Shown here in pieces: positions 27,143 through 36,942 of a DNA stretch of 64,000 nucleotides; the stretch's first letter is position 1; every line of letters starts with the position of its first letter. The notes beneath the pieces were generated by a model. The model was given only the letters and a program-made list of their open reading frames with translations. It was not told the DNA's origin and ran no database searches. Position numbers and translations under genes: made by a program. Source of the DNA: Planctomycetota bacterium (lineage in GTDB: Bacteria > Planctomycetota > Phycisphaerae > UBA1845 > UTPLA1); assembly GCA_016235815.1 (NCBI GenBank), contig JACRIM010000013.1, positions 31,199 through 95,198 on the forward strand. The letters run 5' to 3'.

Positions 27143-27852
27143 CCCCACTCCGCGTTGCAAAGCAGCCCCTCCTTCCCTGCGTCGCTTCGTGGCTCCGTCG
27201 CTTAAACTGCACTCGGCTCCTTTACCGCTTAACCCCTCGGCCCGCGCCTCAAGTCTCAGGACTTAAGACTCAGGACTTCCCAAAAAAGTTACAAACCCCC
27301 AACCCGCATTCCCACGCAAAAAACAAAGGTTCAGGCGAAACGCCGAGCAAGATTGATAGGCGTGTGCAGGAAAGAGATCACCACACAATGAATCGAGGAA
27401 CGCCAATGCCGTGCGAACTTTACATGACCGATGCGTCTCACGTCGAAAATCCGCCCTGTAGGAACCCAGTTGTTTTCTCGCCTCAACCCAATCAGTGTCA
27501 TTCTGCGCAATCTGCGGTTTCATCCAAAAACCACGCAAACCCTTTGTGCGTTTTTGTGGGCGGTAAAACGGTTTTTTGCGCTTTTTTGGGGGGGGATTAT
27601 TTTTTCGTACGTCCCGAACTGAACTCCAACCGAGTCAGTTACTCTCCGTTTGTGTCAGTTCATTTTGACCAACAACATTCGATGCTATTCATTCAGCATT
27701 CGAATTCCGTCCCAGGTCGTCCCAGTTTTTCCCAGCTCGTGCCAGCTCTTTTTCATCCCACCGTCGCGCCGCGACCCCTTCCTCCCCTCGGACCCTCGGC
27801 CCCTATTTCGACTTTTCGACATTTCGACATTTCGACGTTTCCCCTCTCCTCC
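27143..27852. other. Non-coding, homopolymer- and repeat-rich stretch
   Basis: About 700 bases without a credible gene; open frames here are proline/arginine/serine-rich readings of skewed sequence. It contains runs such as G8 (about 27589-27597), T6-T7, a cluster of imperfect TCCCAG repeats (about 27709-27745) and a tandem octamer just before the sod promoter. It may be decayed sequence left of the sod gene. Confidence 0.45.
27805..27836 (+). repeat. Tandem octamer (A/T)TTTCGAC x4
   Basis: Four consecutive 8-base units: ATTTCGAC, TTTTCGAC, ATTTCGAC, ATTTCGAC. A fifth partial unit (GTTT) follows. The array ends 16 bases upstream of the sod -35 box. Confidence 0.75.
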
Positions 27853-27881
27853 TTGACCCCCCTTTTCCAGCGTACTAGAGT
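27853..27881 (+). promoter_or_regulatory. Candidate sod promoter
   Basis: TTGACC (27853-27858), 17 bases, TAGAGT (27876-27881), about 48 bases upstream of the sod ATG. Both boxes and the spacing fit sigma70. The -10 is the same hexamer as upstream of the endonuclease gene. Confidence 0.5.
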
Positions 27882-27929
27882 CCCCGCGTTAGATTTAACG
27901 ACAAACCACAGCCACCAGGGAGAAACGCC

Positions 27930-28541
<612 letters not shown>

Positions 28542-28554
28542 CGGCAGCAAGTAG

Positions 28555-28571
28555 GGTCCGCTGTGCGGACC
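28555..28571. repeat. Compact 7-bp palindrome GGTCCGC-TGT-GCGGACC
   Basis: A perfect 7-bp inverted repeat with a 3-base loop sits in the 48-base gap between the convergent sod and Cys-cluster genes. No U-run follows on either strand, so it is a weak terminator candidate or a dispersed palindromic element. Confidence 0.45.
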
Positions 28572-28589
28572 AATTAGAATGCGATGCTT

Positions 28590-29843
28590 TTAATGATGCC
28601 GCGCCAGCGTCGCAGCGGGCAGCCGCATCAATCGCAGGCTCTGCCGCGCGACCTGCACGTCATTCAGTTGCCCGCGCAGCCAGCCCTTGAGCGTCTGGTC
28701 ATACACCCGCGCCTGATTCGCCAGGTGAAACTCAACAAACCCCAAACCGCGGCGAATGTGCCCCGCGTCGAGGGCAGGCGAGTTCTCCTCGGCCGCTTCA
28801 GCCCGCGCGAAGAAGAGCACGGCGTTCACATCGTGAATATGCTGGTGCAACCCGGCCAGGATCGACAGTCGCGTGCCCATCAGCGCCCGCTGCCAGACGC
28901 GCGAATGTAAGTAACGGCACAACAGCGCAGTCGACTCGTCATCCAGATCCGGCGCAACCGGATGGGCCAGACCGTCCTGAATCGTCACATTGCGACCCAG
29001 CACGCGTGACGGATAAGTACCCGAAAAATTCGCGAGCGTCATGAGTTTGGGAATCAGCGTCAGCCGCCCGAGAAATCCAAGCCGGCCGGTCAGATCAGCG
29101 GGCATCGTGTCGGGCTGCAGCGTCGCCGCGAAGAGCATCCGCGTTCCAAGCGGAGCCGTCGCCGGGTTCGCGAGCGACTCGATCGGCGCAGTCGAATCGA
29201 CGACGAGATCAACCGCGGCGCCGCCTTGTTTCACGATCGCCTGTTCGACAAAGTCGAGCGATTGAGAAAGCCGCGACCAGATATCTCCATCGGTGCCCGG
29301 TTCAAACAGCCGCTCGATCGATCCGAGCAGCGCGTCATTCTCGGCAAGGCTGATCGTCACCCGCGCATTCAGCGGAACCCGTTCATCCGCCTGCACGGGC
29401 CGCCCCGACAGCGGAACAACGGCGGCAACGTCCTGTGCTTGATTCGTCAGCAGCTCGCCCGTGCCGCGCTGTACGCTCGGACATGCGAAATTCAGCGACA
29501 CCCGCTCATCCACCCACGTCCGACTCGAGATCAACGGAAACTGACGACACATCCCCGGCTTGGCCTCGGCACCGAGTTCCTTGTGGATGATGCAGAGTCC
29601 ATCTGTGTCAAGAAACAGACACTTCGTCCCCTCGCCCTTGGCCAGATCGAAAAACCCCGCGCGCCCATCGGCCGCCGCGTGATAGAACCGCTTGCCCGCG
29701 AGCTGCGTATACTTGGAAAAATCATGCCGATCCAGCGCCGACGCCTTGTCCGCCTCGATCGACGTCCGCCAAGGCTGATTGCAACACGCCCCGCAAGACC
29801 CACAGGAAAAGCGGGCATCCTTCTCAATAACATGCAGACGCAC
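28590..29843 (-). CDS. YkgJ/FliB-like cysteine-cluster protein
   Basis: A protein of about 417 residues with the N-terminal CGSCGACC motif (CxxCxxCC) of the YkgJ family. Further cysteines follow in CLFLDTDGLCIIHKELG and KPGMCRQFP, completing the 8-Cys pattern proposed to hold a Zn or Fe-S centre. The longer C-terminal region resembles the body of FliB-like lysine N-methylase relatives in length and helical content, but I see no diagnostic motif for that activity. The frame opens with a GTG at 29864; the GTG at 29843 is preferred because GGGGGG lies just upstream. It follows the coiled-coil gene on the same strand by a few tens of bases, so both are probably cotranscribed. Confidence 0.72.
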   Translation of the reverse strand: MRLHVIEKDARFSCGSCGACCNQPWRTSIEADKASALDRHDFSKYTQLAGKRFYHAAADGRAGFFDLAKGEGTKCLFLDTDGLCIIHKELGAEAKPGMCRQFPLISSRTWVDERVSLNFACPSVQRGTGELLTNQAQDVAAVVPLSGRPVQADERVPLNARVTISLAENDALLGSIERLFEPGTDGDIWSRLSQSLDFVEQAIVKQGGAAVDLVVDSTAPIESLANPATAPLGTRMLFAATLQPDTMPADLTGRLGFLGRLTLIPKLMTLANFSGTYPSRVLGRNVTIQDGLAHPVAPDLDDESTALLCRYLHSRVWQRALMGTRLSILAGLHQHIHDVNAVLFFARAEAAEENSPALDAGHIRRGLGFVEFHLANQARVYDQTLKGWLRGQLNDVQVARQSLRLMRLPAATLARHH

Positions 29844-29887
29844 GGCAATCCCCCCGGAAAGCACGGCAATAATGAAGAGTCAAATAC

Positions 29888-30433
29888 TCATCGCGCGGAG
29901 CTGCTGATTTTCTCTCGCAGAATATCAACCAACAAGCGACGATTGTCATCGTCGAGCTGGGCAAACGCGGCGTTGAAGCGATCGAGGCGATCCTTCTCCT
30001 CCATGTAACTGCGGATATTCGGAAGCAAGCGCACGGCATCTTTCACGATGCCGCGCATCTCGTCGATGGCGTCTTCCGAGTTCGAACCCGCGGCGTGCCC
30101 CATGAGATCCGTCAGTCGCTGAAGTTCCTTCAGCCACTCGTTGAGGTTGTTTTCCTGTTTGAGGTACTGTTCGGCATCACCGACGACCAACGAGCGAATC
30201 GTCTGACGATCCGCATCGGTCAGGGCCTGGTTGCTCTCAAGCCGACGGATCGCGGCTCGGGCATCGTCGGCGCACCGCGCCTGTTGGAGCTCGCGAACAA
30301 AGGTCTCGAACTGGTTCACCTGTCGTTCAAGAGCCTCGAACGATTCGACGGTCTTCTGAAGAACCGCCGACGAGACAAGGGTGGCCAGTTCCCGTACTCG
30401 AACGGCAAGGTCATTTTCGCGATTGGGCTTCAT
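29888..30433 (-). CDS. Helical coiled-coil protein of unknown function
   Basis: A 181-residue, strongly charged, all-helical protein with heptad-like segments (SFEALERQVNQFETFVRELQ; QENNLNEWLKELQRLTDLM). No signal peptide, membrane span, cysteine or known motif is seen. GGAG lies 10 bases upstream of the ATG at 30433. It precedes the cysteine-cluster gene by 44 bases on the same strand, the only hint to a role. Divergent from the rpmF-fab operon. Confidence 0.6.
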   Translation of the reverse strand: MKPNRENDLAVRVRELATLVSSAVLQKTVESFEALERQVNQFETFVRELQQARCADDARAAIRRLESNQALTDADRQTIRSLVVGDAEQYLKQENNLNEWLKELQRLTDLMGHAAGSNSEDAIDEMRGIVKDAVRLLPNIRSYMEEKDRLDRFNAAFAQLDDDNRRLLVDILREKISSSAR

Positions 30434-30762
30434 GGCATGGATACTCCGGAGGCCTGCAGTCGGCCCCCCTCCTTATCGACCCGGAGGCACTCCAACTTCT
30501 TCATTCATTGCGTGTTATCAGGTCCGAAAGCCGTTCGCCCGGCTTGGAATGGCAAGGAAATCGAGGAATATGACGTAAGTGATTGCAATAGCAAAGGTTA
30601 GGCTCGTTCCTGCGTTCTTGACAGAAATCGACAACTTCCTTAAATTGCCTGATTCGGCGGTGGTAGCGAGGCCCGTCTTCTGCTGGGCTGCGAATTCCGA
30701 GCCACAAGCCAGACCACGAAGAAGGCGGACGCCCCGCAGCCGGCGTCAATGAAGGTGAATTA
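30434..30762. other. Divergent intergenic region upstream of rpmF
   Basis: 329 bases between the coiled-coil gene and rpmF. It holds the rpmF-fab promoter (30618-30646). No YceD/DUF177 gene, which often precedes rpmF, is present here on the forward strand. Confidence 0.5.
30618..30646 (+). promoter_or_regulatory. Sigma70-like promoter of the rpmF-plsX-fab operon
   Basis: A perfect -35 box TTGACA (30618-30623), exactly 17 bases, then TAAATT (30641-30646; four of six matches). It points at rpmF, leaving a leader of about 110 bases. It is the best promoter match in the window. Confidence 0.6.
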
Positions 30763-30948
30763 ATGGTTCCAGCAAGGCGTAGCAGCAAGTCCATGACCCG
30801 GAAGCGGCGTGCCCACCACGCCCTGAAGCCGCGAAACATCGAGGCGTGTCCCAAGTGCAGCACCGCAAAGCTGCCCCACCGGGCCTGCGAGAACTGCGGC
30901 TACTACAACTCGAAAGTCTCGATCAAGATCAAGACCGAGGAGTCGTAA
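30763..30948 (+). CDS. rpmF: 50S ribosomal protein L32
   Basis: A 61-residue zinc-ribbon ribosomal protein. It shows the basic N-terminus (RRSSKSMTRKRRAHHALK) and the four-cysteine ribbon C-x2-C / C-x2-C (CPKCSTAKLPHRACENCGYY) that binds zinc, so it is the C+ form. It leads the fatty-acid synthesis operon, a long-conserved linkage (rpmF-plsX-fab) that ties membrane lipid synthesis to ribosome production. The start context GAAGGTGAATTA-ATG is good. Confidence 0.95.
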   Translation: MVPARRSSKSMTRKRRAHHALKPRNIEACPKCSTAKLPHRACENCGYYNSKVSIKIKTEES

Positions 30949-30954
30949 ACCACA

Positions 30955-31959
30955 ATGCGGATCGCGATCGACGCCATGGGTGGAGACTTTGCCCCCGCGG
31001 AGATCGTCCGCGGTGCATTAGACGGTCTGCAATTCCTTGGCGACGGCGATGAGCTGGTGCTCTTCGGACGCGAGGATGCGATTCGTCAACATCTTCCGGC
31101 CGAACACGCGTCAAACAAGAAAATCGTCATTCATCATTGCCCGGAGGTCATCGAAATGGATGACTCGCCGGTCGAAGCGCTTCGCCAAAAAAAGAACTCG
31201 TCCATCGTCGTCATGAACAAAATGGCGAAGGAACGACAGGTGGATTCGATTATCAGCGCGGGCAACACCGGTGCTTGTGCGGCGGCCGGCCAGCTCATCC
31301 TCGGCCCGCTTGGGAGCGTTCAACGCCCGGGCATTGCCGTCGTGTTGCCATCCTTCCACGGCCCACTCACCGTCTGCGATGTCGGGGCCAACATCGCACC
31401 AAAGCCCTTTCATCTTGTGCAATATGCCCAGATGGCGACGATCTACTCCGACGTCATTCTCGGTATCAAGAACCCTCGCGTAGCCCTCCTGTCCATCGGC
31501 GGTGAGGAAGTGAAGGGCAACCCGCTCACCAAGCAGGCTCACGAAATGCTCAAGGTCGAGCCGGGGATCAATTTTGTGGGCAACGTCGAAGGGCGAGATT
31601 TGTTCGCCGGCGGCTGCGAAGTCGCCGTGTGCGATGGTTTCGTCGGAAACGTCGTACTGAAGCTGACGGAAGGCCTTGCCGACGGCCTGTTTAAGACGAT
31701 TCAACATGAAATCGAAGTCGAATCGCCGGACCTGGCATCCCGCTTTGACCCCATTGTCAAGAAAATCTGGGCGCGGCACGACTACAGCGAGTACGGCGGC
31801 GCCCCGTTGCTCGGCCTGAATGGCGTCTCCATGATCTGCCATGGGAGCAGCGATCGGCGCGCCATCATGAATGCCGTTCGTGTCTGCGCCGACTACATTC
31901 ACCGCAAGTTGAACTCAATCATCGAATCGCGCCTGGCCCAGGGAGACGCTCATGCCTAA
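30955..31959 (+). CDS. plsX: Phosphate acyltransferase PlsX
   Basis: Makes acyl-phosphate from acyl-ACP for the PlsY step of phospholipid synthesis; a peripheral membrane enzyme. At 334 residues it has the expected length. Diagnostic stretches: IAIDAMGGDFAPAEIVRGAL at the N-terminus, SIISAGNTGACAAAGQLILG, VCDVGANI, LLSIGGEEVKGN and CDGFVGNVVLKLTEG. It starts 6 bases after rpmF and its last 8 bases overlap fabH, so the genes are translationally linked. Confidence 0.96.
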   Translation: MRIAIDAMGGDFAPAEIVRGALDGLQFLGDGDELVLFGREDAIRQHLPAEHASNKKIVIHHCPEVIEMDDSPVEALRQKKNSSIVVMNKMAKERQVDSIISAGNTGACAAAGQLILGPLGSVQRPGIAVVLPSFHGPLTVCDVGANIAPKPFHLVQYAQMATIYSDVILGIKNPRVALLSIGGEEVKGNPLTKQAHEMLKVEPGINFVGNVEGRDLFAGGCEVAVCDGFVGNVVLKLTEGLADGLFKTIQHEIEVESPDLASRFDPIVKKIWARHDYSEYGGAPLLGLNGVSMICHGSSDRRAIMNAVRVCADYIHRKLNSIIESRLAQGDAHA

Positions 31960-32953
31960 GCCGCCGCCATTGGGCGTGAAGATCAGCGGCACCGGCCGCG
32001 CCGTCCCGGACAAAATCCTGAACAACCAGTATTTCGTCGACCGGCTGGACACGACGGATGCGTGGATTCGCGAACGCACCGGAATACTGGAACGCCGTGT
32101 CGTAAGCCCCGGCGAAAGTACCGCCACACTTGCCACGGCGGCCGCCCGAGTAGCGCTGGCCGACGCAAAGATGACGCCGGCTGACATCGACGCGATTATC
32201 GTCGCAACGATCACACCGGAATGTTCGTTTCCTTCGACGGCGTGTTTCGTGCAACAGGCGCTCGAAGCCCCCCAGGTGCCTGCGTTTGATATTGCGGCCG
32301 CATGCAGCGGCTTCATCTACGGCCTCTCCATCGCCTCCTACATGATCCACAGCGGCGTCTATCGCAATGTGCTCCTCATTGGGGCCGAGACGATGTCCCG
32401 CATCACCGATTACGAAGATCGCAACACCTGCATCCTTTTCGGGGACGGCGCCGGTGCGGCCATTCTCTCGGCAACCGATGGGCTTGACGGCCCCTGCATC
32501 CTGCATCACCAACTGCACGCCCAGGGAAATGGCACGTCCATGCTCTGCGTACCGGCCGGCGGATCCAGGCTCCCCCCTTCGCGCATGACGATCGACGAGC
32601 GACTGCATTATGTGAAAATGCAGGGCCGCGAAGTCTATAAGCTCGCGGTGAAATGCAATTTTGATTTGGTTGATTCGACGATTGCCGAGGCAGGGCTTGA
32701 TCCCGATGACCTTGCGATTGTCATTCCCCATCAATCGAATCTTCGCATCATCGAATCAGCAAGGGAGCGGCTGAAGTTGCCCCCGGAACGCATGTTCACG
32801 AATATCCAGCGATACGGAAATACGTCGGCCGCATCGATTCCGCTGGGCCTGGATGAATGTCGAAAGACCGGCCGCGTGAAAAGTGGAGATACGATTCTCT
32901 TGGTGGCCTTCGGGGCCGGGCTGACATGGGGGTCGGCCCTCATCCGGCTGTAG
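31952..32953 (+). CDS. fabH: Beta-ketoacyl-ACP synthase III
   Basis: Starts fatty-acid synthesis by condensing acyl-CoA with malonyl-ACP. The catalytic triad is visible: Cys118 in DIAAACSGF, His in IVIPHQSN and Asn in YGNTSAASIPL. The N-terminal SGTGRAVPDKILNN and the DAWIRERTGILERR loop are typical. 333 residues is normal. It overlaps plsX by 8 bases and is followed by fabD after 18 bases. Confidence 0.96.
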   Translation: MPKPPPLGVKISGTGRAVPDKILNNQYFVDRLDTTDAWIRERTGILERRVVSPGESTATLATAAARVALADAKMTPADIDAIIVATITPECSFPSTACFVQQALEAPQVPAFDIAAACSGFIYGLSIASYMIHSGVYRNVLLIGAETMSRITDYEDRNTCILFGDGAGAAILSATDGLDGPCILHHQLHAQGNGTSMLCVPAGGSRLPPSRMTIDERLHYVKMQGREVYKLAVKCNFDLVDSTIAEAGLDPDDLAIVIPHQSNLRIIESARERLKLPPERMFTNIQRYGNTSAASIPLGLDECRKTGRVKSGDTILLVAFGAGLTWGSALIRL

Positions 32954-32971
32954 TCCAAAACAGGTGAAACA

Positions 32972-33907
32972 TTGAGCAAGACGGCAATTATTTTTCCGGG
33001 GCAGGGCGCGCAGGTCGTCGGCATGGGGAAGGATATCGCAGAGGCATCCTCCGCAGCCCGGGCGATCTTCGACCGCGCCAACACGGTGCTTGGATTCGAC
33101 CTTGCCACGATTTGCTTTGAAGGCCCGGCCGATCGACTAAACGCGACGGATATTTCCCAGCCGGCGATCTTCGTCACATCGGTCGCCATGTGGCACGCAC
33201 TCAAAGCGACGGGCACGGCCGACGAACTGAACCCAAAGGCCATGGCCGGCCTGAGCCTTGGGGAATACACCGCCCTGCACGTCGCGGGCTGGATCGAGTT
33301 CGATGAATGTTTGAAACTCGTGGCCGAACGAGGTCGCCTGATGCAGGCCGCCGCCGTGGCTCAACCAAGCAGCATGGTCTCGATCATGGGCGTTGACGAG
33401 GCTGTGGTTGATGCCTTGTGCAAGGAAGCGGCAAACGGCGAGGTCTTGGCCCCCGCTAATTTCAATTGTCCGGGCCAGATCGTCATTTCCGGGGCCAAGG
33501 CGGCCTGTGAGCGGGCGGTGGAATTGGCCGCCAAATTCGAGGCCCGGGCGATACCCCTCGTGGTTGCAGGAGCATTTCACAGCCCGCTGATGGAACCTGC
33601 CGCCAAGGGGCTTGAACCGGCCCTGGCGCGGTCAAAAATCTCGATTTCGCAAATAGGTGTGGTATCAAATGTGTCGGCGGACTATCATGCCGACCCTGAA
33701 AAGGTGCGTGCCCTGCTTCGGGATCAGGTGGCCAGGCCCATTCGGTGGCAGGCCACCATCGAGCGATTGATCGGCGAGGGCTATGAGCGTTTTGCTGAGG
33801 TCGGCCCCGGTCGCGTGTTGACCGGTCTGATGAAGAAGATTAACCGGTCTGTGAAGGCCGTGAACTATTCGACTGCGGCGGACCTGGCCAAGGCTGAAGC
33901 GGTCTAG
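32972..33907 (+). CDS. fabD: Malonyl-CoA:ACP transacylase
   Basis: Loads malonate onto ACP for chain elongation. The nucleophile Ser95 lies in GLSLGEYTAL, the catalytic His in GAFHSPLM, and the N-terminal IIFPGQGAQ and late VSNVSAD and EVGPGRVLTG stretches fit the family. 311 residues is normal. The start codon is TTG at 32972, preceded by AGGTGA; no ATG or GTG gives the conserved SKTAIIFPGQG N-terminus. Confidence 0.95.
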   Translation: MSKTAIIFPGQGAQVVGMGKDIAEASSAARAIFDRANTVLGFDLATICFEGPADRLNATDISQPAIFVTSVAMWHALKATGTADELNPKAMAGLSLGEYTALHVAGWIEFDECLKLVAERGRLMQAAAVAQPSSMVSIMGVDEAVVDALCKEAANGEVLAPANFNCPGQIVISGAKAACERAVELAAKFEARAIPLVVAGAFHSPLMEPAAKGLEPALARSKISISQIGVVSNVSADYHADPEKVRALLRDQVARPIRWQATIERLIGEGYERFAEVGPGRVLTGLMKKINRSVKAVNYSTAADLAKAEAV

Positions 33908-33925
33908 AGAAAGCGGAAATTCGGA

Positions 33926-34675
33926 ATGGCTTTGTTTACGGATCGAGTGGCAATCGTGACAGGCGGATCGCGCGGCATTGGTCGCGCGATTTGTTTAGCC
34001 TTGGCGAAAGAAGGCGCCACGGTCGTCACCTGCGCCCGAAACGCGGAACGGCTCAGCACGTTGTCCGCCGAGGCCGCCGACATGAAATGCCCCGGCAAAA
34101 TCACCCCTCGGGCCCTCGACGTCACCGATTCCAGCAAGATTGAACAGTGGGTCGATGCGGTCGCATCGGACTTCGGCCGACTCGACATCCTTGTAAATAA
34201 CGCCGGCATTACGCGTGACGGTCTGGTCATGAATATGTCCGACGAGCAGTTTGACGAAGTCATCAGTACAAACCTTCGCAGCGTGTTTCTTCTGACGCGC
34301 GCCGCTTCGAAGCATATGGTTCGGGCCCGCTGGGGCCGAATCGTCAATATCACCAGCATTACCGGCGTCATGGGCAATGCCGGGCAGGCCAATTATGCCG
34401 CCAGCAAGGCCGGCGTCATCGGCCTTACGAAGTCGGTCGGCAAAGAGCTGGCCCGTCGTGGCGTTACCTGTAACGCTGTCGCGCCGGGCTTTATCAATAC
34501 CGACATGACCAGCGTTCTCTCGGAGAAGGTCAAAGAGAGTGTTCGTCCGCTGATTCCTGTTCAGCGATTTGGCGAGCCGGACGAAGTTGCGGCGGCGGTG
34601 GCGTTTCTGGCGTCGCCTGCAGCCGCCTATATCAATGGACAAGTGTTGGCCGTCGATGGCGGCCTGCATATGTAA
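33926..34675 (+). CDS. fabG: 3-oxoacyl-ACP reductase
   Basis: NADPH-dependent reduction of 3-oxoacyl-ACP in elongation. A classical 249-residue SDR: TGGSRGIGR (12-20) binds NADPH, NNAGITRDGL follows, and the catalytic residues are Ser144, Tyr157 and Lys161 (NYAASKAG). It ends in ITGQ-like YINGQVLAVDGGLHM. It sits 18 bases after fabD and 114 bases before acpP, a gap that may hold an internal promoter or processing site for the highly expressed ACP. Confidence 0.95.
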   Translation: MALFTDRVAIVTGGSRGIGRAICLALAKEGATVVTCARNAERLSTLSAEAADMKCPGKITPRALDVTDSSKIEQWVDAVASDFGRLDILVNNAGITRDGLVMNMSDEQFDEVISTNLRSVFLLTRAASKHMVRARWGRIVNITSITGVMGNAGQANYAASKAGVIGLTKSVGKELARRGVTCNAVAPGFINTDMTSVLSEKVKESVRPLIPVQRFGEPDEVAAAVAFLASPAAAYINGQVLAVDGGLHM

Positions 34676-34789
34676 TTCGTGAACGTGCCGCGCGTGCGTC
34701 AACGCGGAATGGCGAAATCAACCGGAGCGATCCGGGGCATGCGGCCGAGTGGAAACCGCGACGCGCCGCCAGACTGAAGGGAGTTAATA

Positions 34790-35053
34790 GTGGCAGTGGC
34801 AACAATGGATGAAGTCAAGGAAAAGGTCATCAAGATCGTCAGCGAGCAGATGGGTGTCGAGAAGTCGGAAGTGACCCTCGAAACGTCCTTCGTGAACGAC
34901 CTCAACGCCGACTCGCTCGACACCGTCGAACTGGTCATGGAATTCGAGGACGAGTTCGAGTTGTCGATCCCGGATGAAGAGGCCGAGAAGATTCAGACCG
35001 TCGGCGCGGCCGTTGAGTACATCGTGAAGCATCAAGGCGGAAAGAAGGAGTAG
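34790..35053 (+). CDS. acpP: Acyl carrier protein
   Basis: The 87-residue carrier of fatty-acid intermediates. The phosphopantetheine serine is Ser42 in [14 protein letters not shown], and the acidic helix II ([18 protein letters not shown]) is intact. The start is GTG at 34790 with AGGGAG upstream; an ATG at 34805 would remove the five-residue leader MAVAT, which is not part of the usual ACP fold, so the true start is uncertain. It lies between fabG and fabF, its normal place. Confidence 0.96.
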   Translation: MAVATMDEVKEKVIKIVSEQMGVEKSEVTLETSFVNDLNADSLDTVELVMEFEDEFELSIPDEEAEKIQTVGAAVEYIVKHQGGKKE

Positions 35054-35101
35054 GCCCATCCGGGCTGTATTTGTTCGGGACGCCAGCAGGGAATTCAACC
35101 T

Positions 35102-36346
35102 ATGCCTCACGATCGGCGAATCGTCATTACTGGAATGGGCATGATCAGCCCACTGGGAAACCAGGTCGATCTCTTTTGGGAACGACTTCTGGCCGGCGAG
35201 AGCGGTATCGCGCCGCTCACACAGTTCAAGTGTGACGATATCGACGTGACGTTTGGCGGCGAGTGCCGCGAATTCAACGCCGAGGACTATCTCGAAAAGA
35301 AAGAGATCAAGCGCCTCGACCGTTTCGCACAGATTGCCATGGCCGCCGCCGCCGATGCGTTCAAGGCTTCCGGACTGGAAAAAGGCGCAGGCGATCCATC
35401 GCGATTCGGTGTCATCATCGGCTCCGGAATCGGCGGCCTTGCTGAATTGGCCGAACAAACGACCCGGATGAACGAGAAAGGCCCGTCCAAAGTCTCGGCT
35501 TTTACGATTCCCAAGCTGATGGTCAATGCCGCCAGCGGCAATGTTTCCATCATGTTTGGGGCCAAAGGACCAAACACCGCCGTGGCCACGGCCTGCGCTT
35601 CCGCCACCAACGCAATGGGGGATGCCGTACATGCCATTCGGCGCGGCGACGCCGATGTCATGATCACCGGCGGCACCGAAGCAGCCCTTACGCGGTTGGG
35701 CTTGTCGGCGTTTGCTTCGATGAAGGCGTTATCGACCCGCAACGATGCTCCCACAAAGGCCTCGCGCCCCTTCGACCGTGACCGCGACGGATTTGTCATG
35801 GGCGAGGGTGCCGCGATCTTCATTTTTGAGGAGTTGGAACGCGCCAAGAAGCGAGGCGCCCGCATCTGGGCCGAAGTGCTCGGATATGGCATGAGCGGCG
35901 ACGCCAACCACATCACGCAGCCCGACGAGTTGGGTCGCGGCGGCGCGGCGGCCATGCGGGGTGCGTTAAAGGATGCCGGCCTGAACCCCGACCAAATTGA
36001 ATACGTCAATGCACATGGTACGGGCACTCCGCTTGGCGATGTCGCGGAAACTACGGCCATTAAGTCTGTATTCGGCGCACATGCTTACAAGTTGCGCATT
36101 AGCAGCACCAAGAGCAGCATCGGCCACCTGCTCGGCGCCAGCGGCGGCGTCGAGCTTATCGCCACCGTCATGGCCATCCAAAACGGCATCATCTCCCCCA
36201 CGATCAATCTGGAGAATCCCGCCGAGGGTTGCGATCTCAACTACACGCCCCTTACGCCGCAGGATGCCAAGGTCACAACCGCCATCAGCAACTCGTTCGG
36301 ATTCGGCGGCCATAACGCCTGTATCGTGGTCGGCAAGCTCCGCTAG
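35102..36346 (+). CDS. fabF: Beta-ketoacyl-ACP synthase II
   Basis: Elongates acyl-ACP with malonyl-ACP. The catalytic Cys165 lies in TACASATNA and the two histidines in NAHGTGTPLGD and SSIGHLLGASGG. The late NSFGFGGHNACIV glycine loop is intact, and 414 residues is standard. It closes the operon, which lacks fabZ, fabI/K and the acc genes; those must lie elsewhere. Confidence 0.97.
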   Translation: MPHDRRIVITGMGMISPLGNQVDLFWERLLAGESGIAPLTQFKCDDIDVTFGGECREFNAEDYLEKKEIKRLDRFAQIAMAAAADAFKASGLEKGAGDPSRFGVIIGSGIGGLAELAEQTTRMNEKGPSKVSAFTIPKLMVNAASGNVSIMFGAKGPNTAVATACASATNAMGDAVHAIRRGDADVMITGGTEAALTRLGLSAFASMKALSTRNDAPTKASRPFDRDRDGFVMGEGAAIFIFEELERAKKRGARIWAEVLGYGMSGDANHITQPDELGRGGAAAMRGALKDAGLNPDQIEYVNAHGTGTPLGDVAETTAIKSVFGAHAYKLRISSTKSSIGHLLGASGGVELIATVMAIQNGIISPTINLENPAEGCDLNYTPLTPQDAKVTTAISNSFGFGGHNACIVVGKLR

Positions 36347-36453
36347 TCTTTTGCTCCTTTTACAGGTTGGCTCGCTTCGTCGTCGATACACAGTGGGAGT
36401 TTTGACCGCTCATCGGCGAAAAATGCGCCTTTCGCGGTCATCGACGCTGTCGC

Positions 36454-36852
36454 ATGTTTTCACAGGACGAAATCGACACAGTACTGAATGATGCCCAGCA
36501 AGCGGTCACCAGGCTGGCCCAGGACATCGGGACCGAGCCGGAGGCCCATGAGGCCCGTGGCACGGCGGCGTTGACGGTTCCGGCGTCGTCCAGGGCCGCA
36601 CGCATTGCACGACTTCGTGTGCCGGTGTTGGTGCGCGTCGCGGAACGTCGGATGCCGCTGGATGAGGTGCTAAAGATGACACCCGGGACGATCCTCGAGT
36701 TCGAACGCAGCGTTGACAGCGAACTGGATTTGTTGGTCAACAACGAAAAGATCGGCTCCGGCGTGGCGGTGAAAGTGAATGAGCGATTTGGCCTTCGAAT
36801 CAACCGAATTGGCAGCGCCGCACAGCGCGTACAAACCCTTGGACCGCACTAG
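36454..36852 (+). CDS. fliN: FliN-like flagellar switch protein with FliM-like N-terminus
   Basis: A 132-residue protein. The C-terminal about 85 residues are a SpoA/FliN domain: VPVLVRVAERRMPLDEVLKM, then TPGTILEFERSVDSELDLLV, KIGSGVAVKVNERFGLRI and a closing RIGSAAQRV. In FliN this domain builds the lower C-ring of the flagellar motor. The first residues, MFSQDEIDTVLNDAQ, match the N-terminal helix with which FliM binds phosphorylated CheY (usual form LSQDEIDALL). Between them lies a short linker. No other flagellar gene is nearby; it follows fabF by 107 bases. A related SpoA protein of a secretion system is a less likely alternative. Confidence 0.82.
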   Translation: MFSQDEIDTVLNDAQQAVTRLAQDIGTEPEAHEARGTAALTVPASSRAARIARLRVPVLVRVAERRMPLDEVLKMTPGTILEFERSVDSELDLLVNNEKIGSGVAVKVNERFGLRINRIGSAAQRVQTLGPH

Positions 36853-36942
36853 CGGGGTCCTTTCCGCTGCAAATCGCGGCCGTCGGGCCGGTTCGCTAGA
36901 ATGCTCCGTTCTTAGCACTTGAAGGGGATCGACGAGGTCGAC

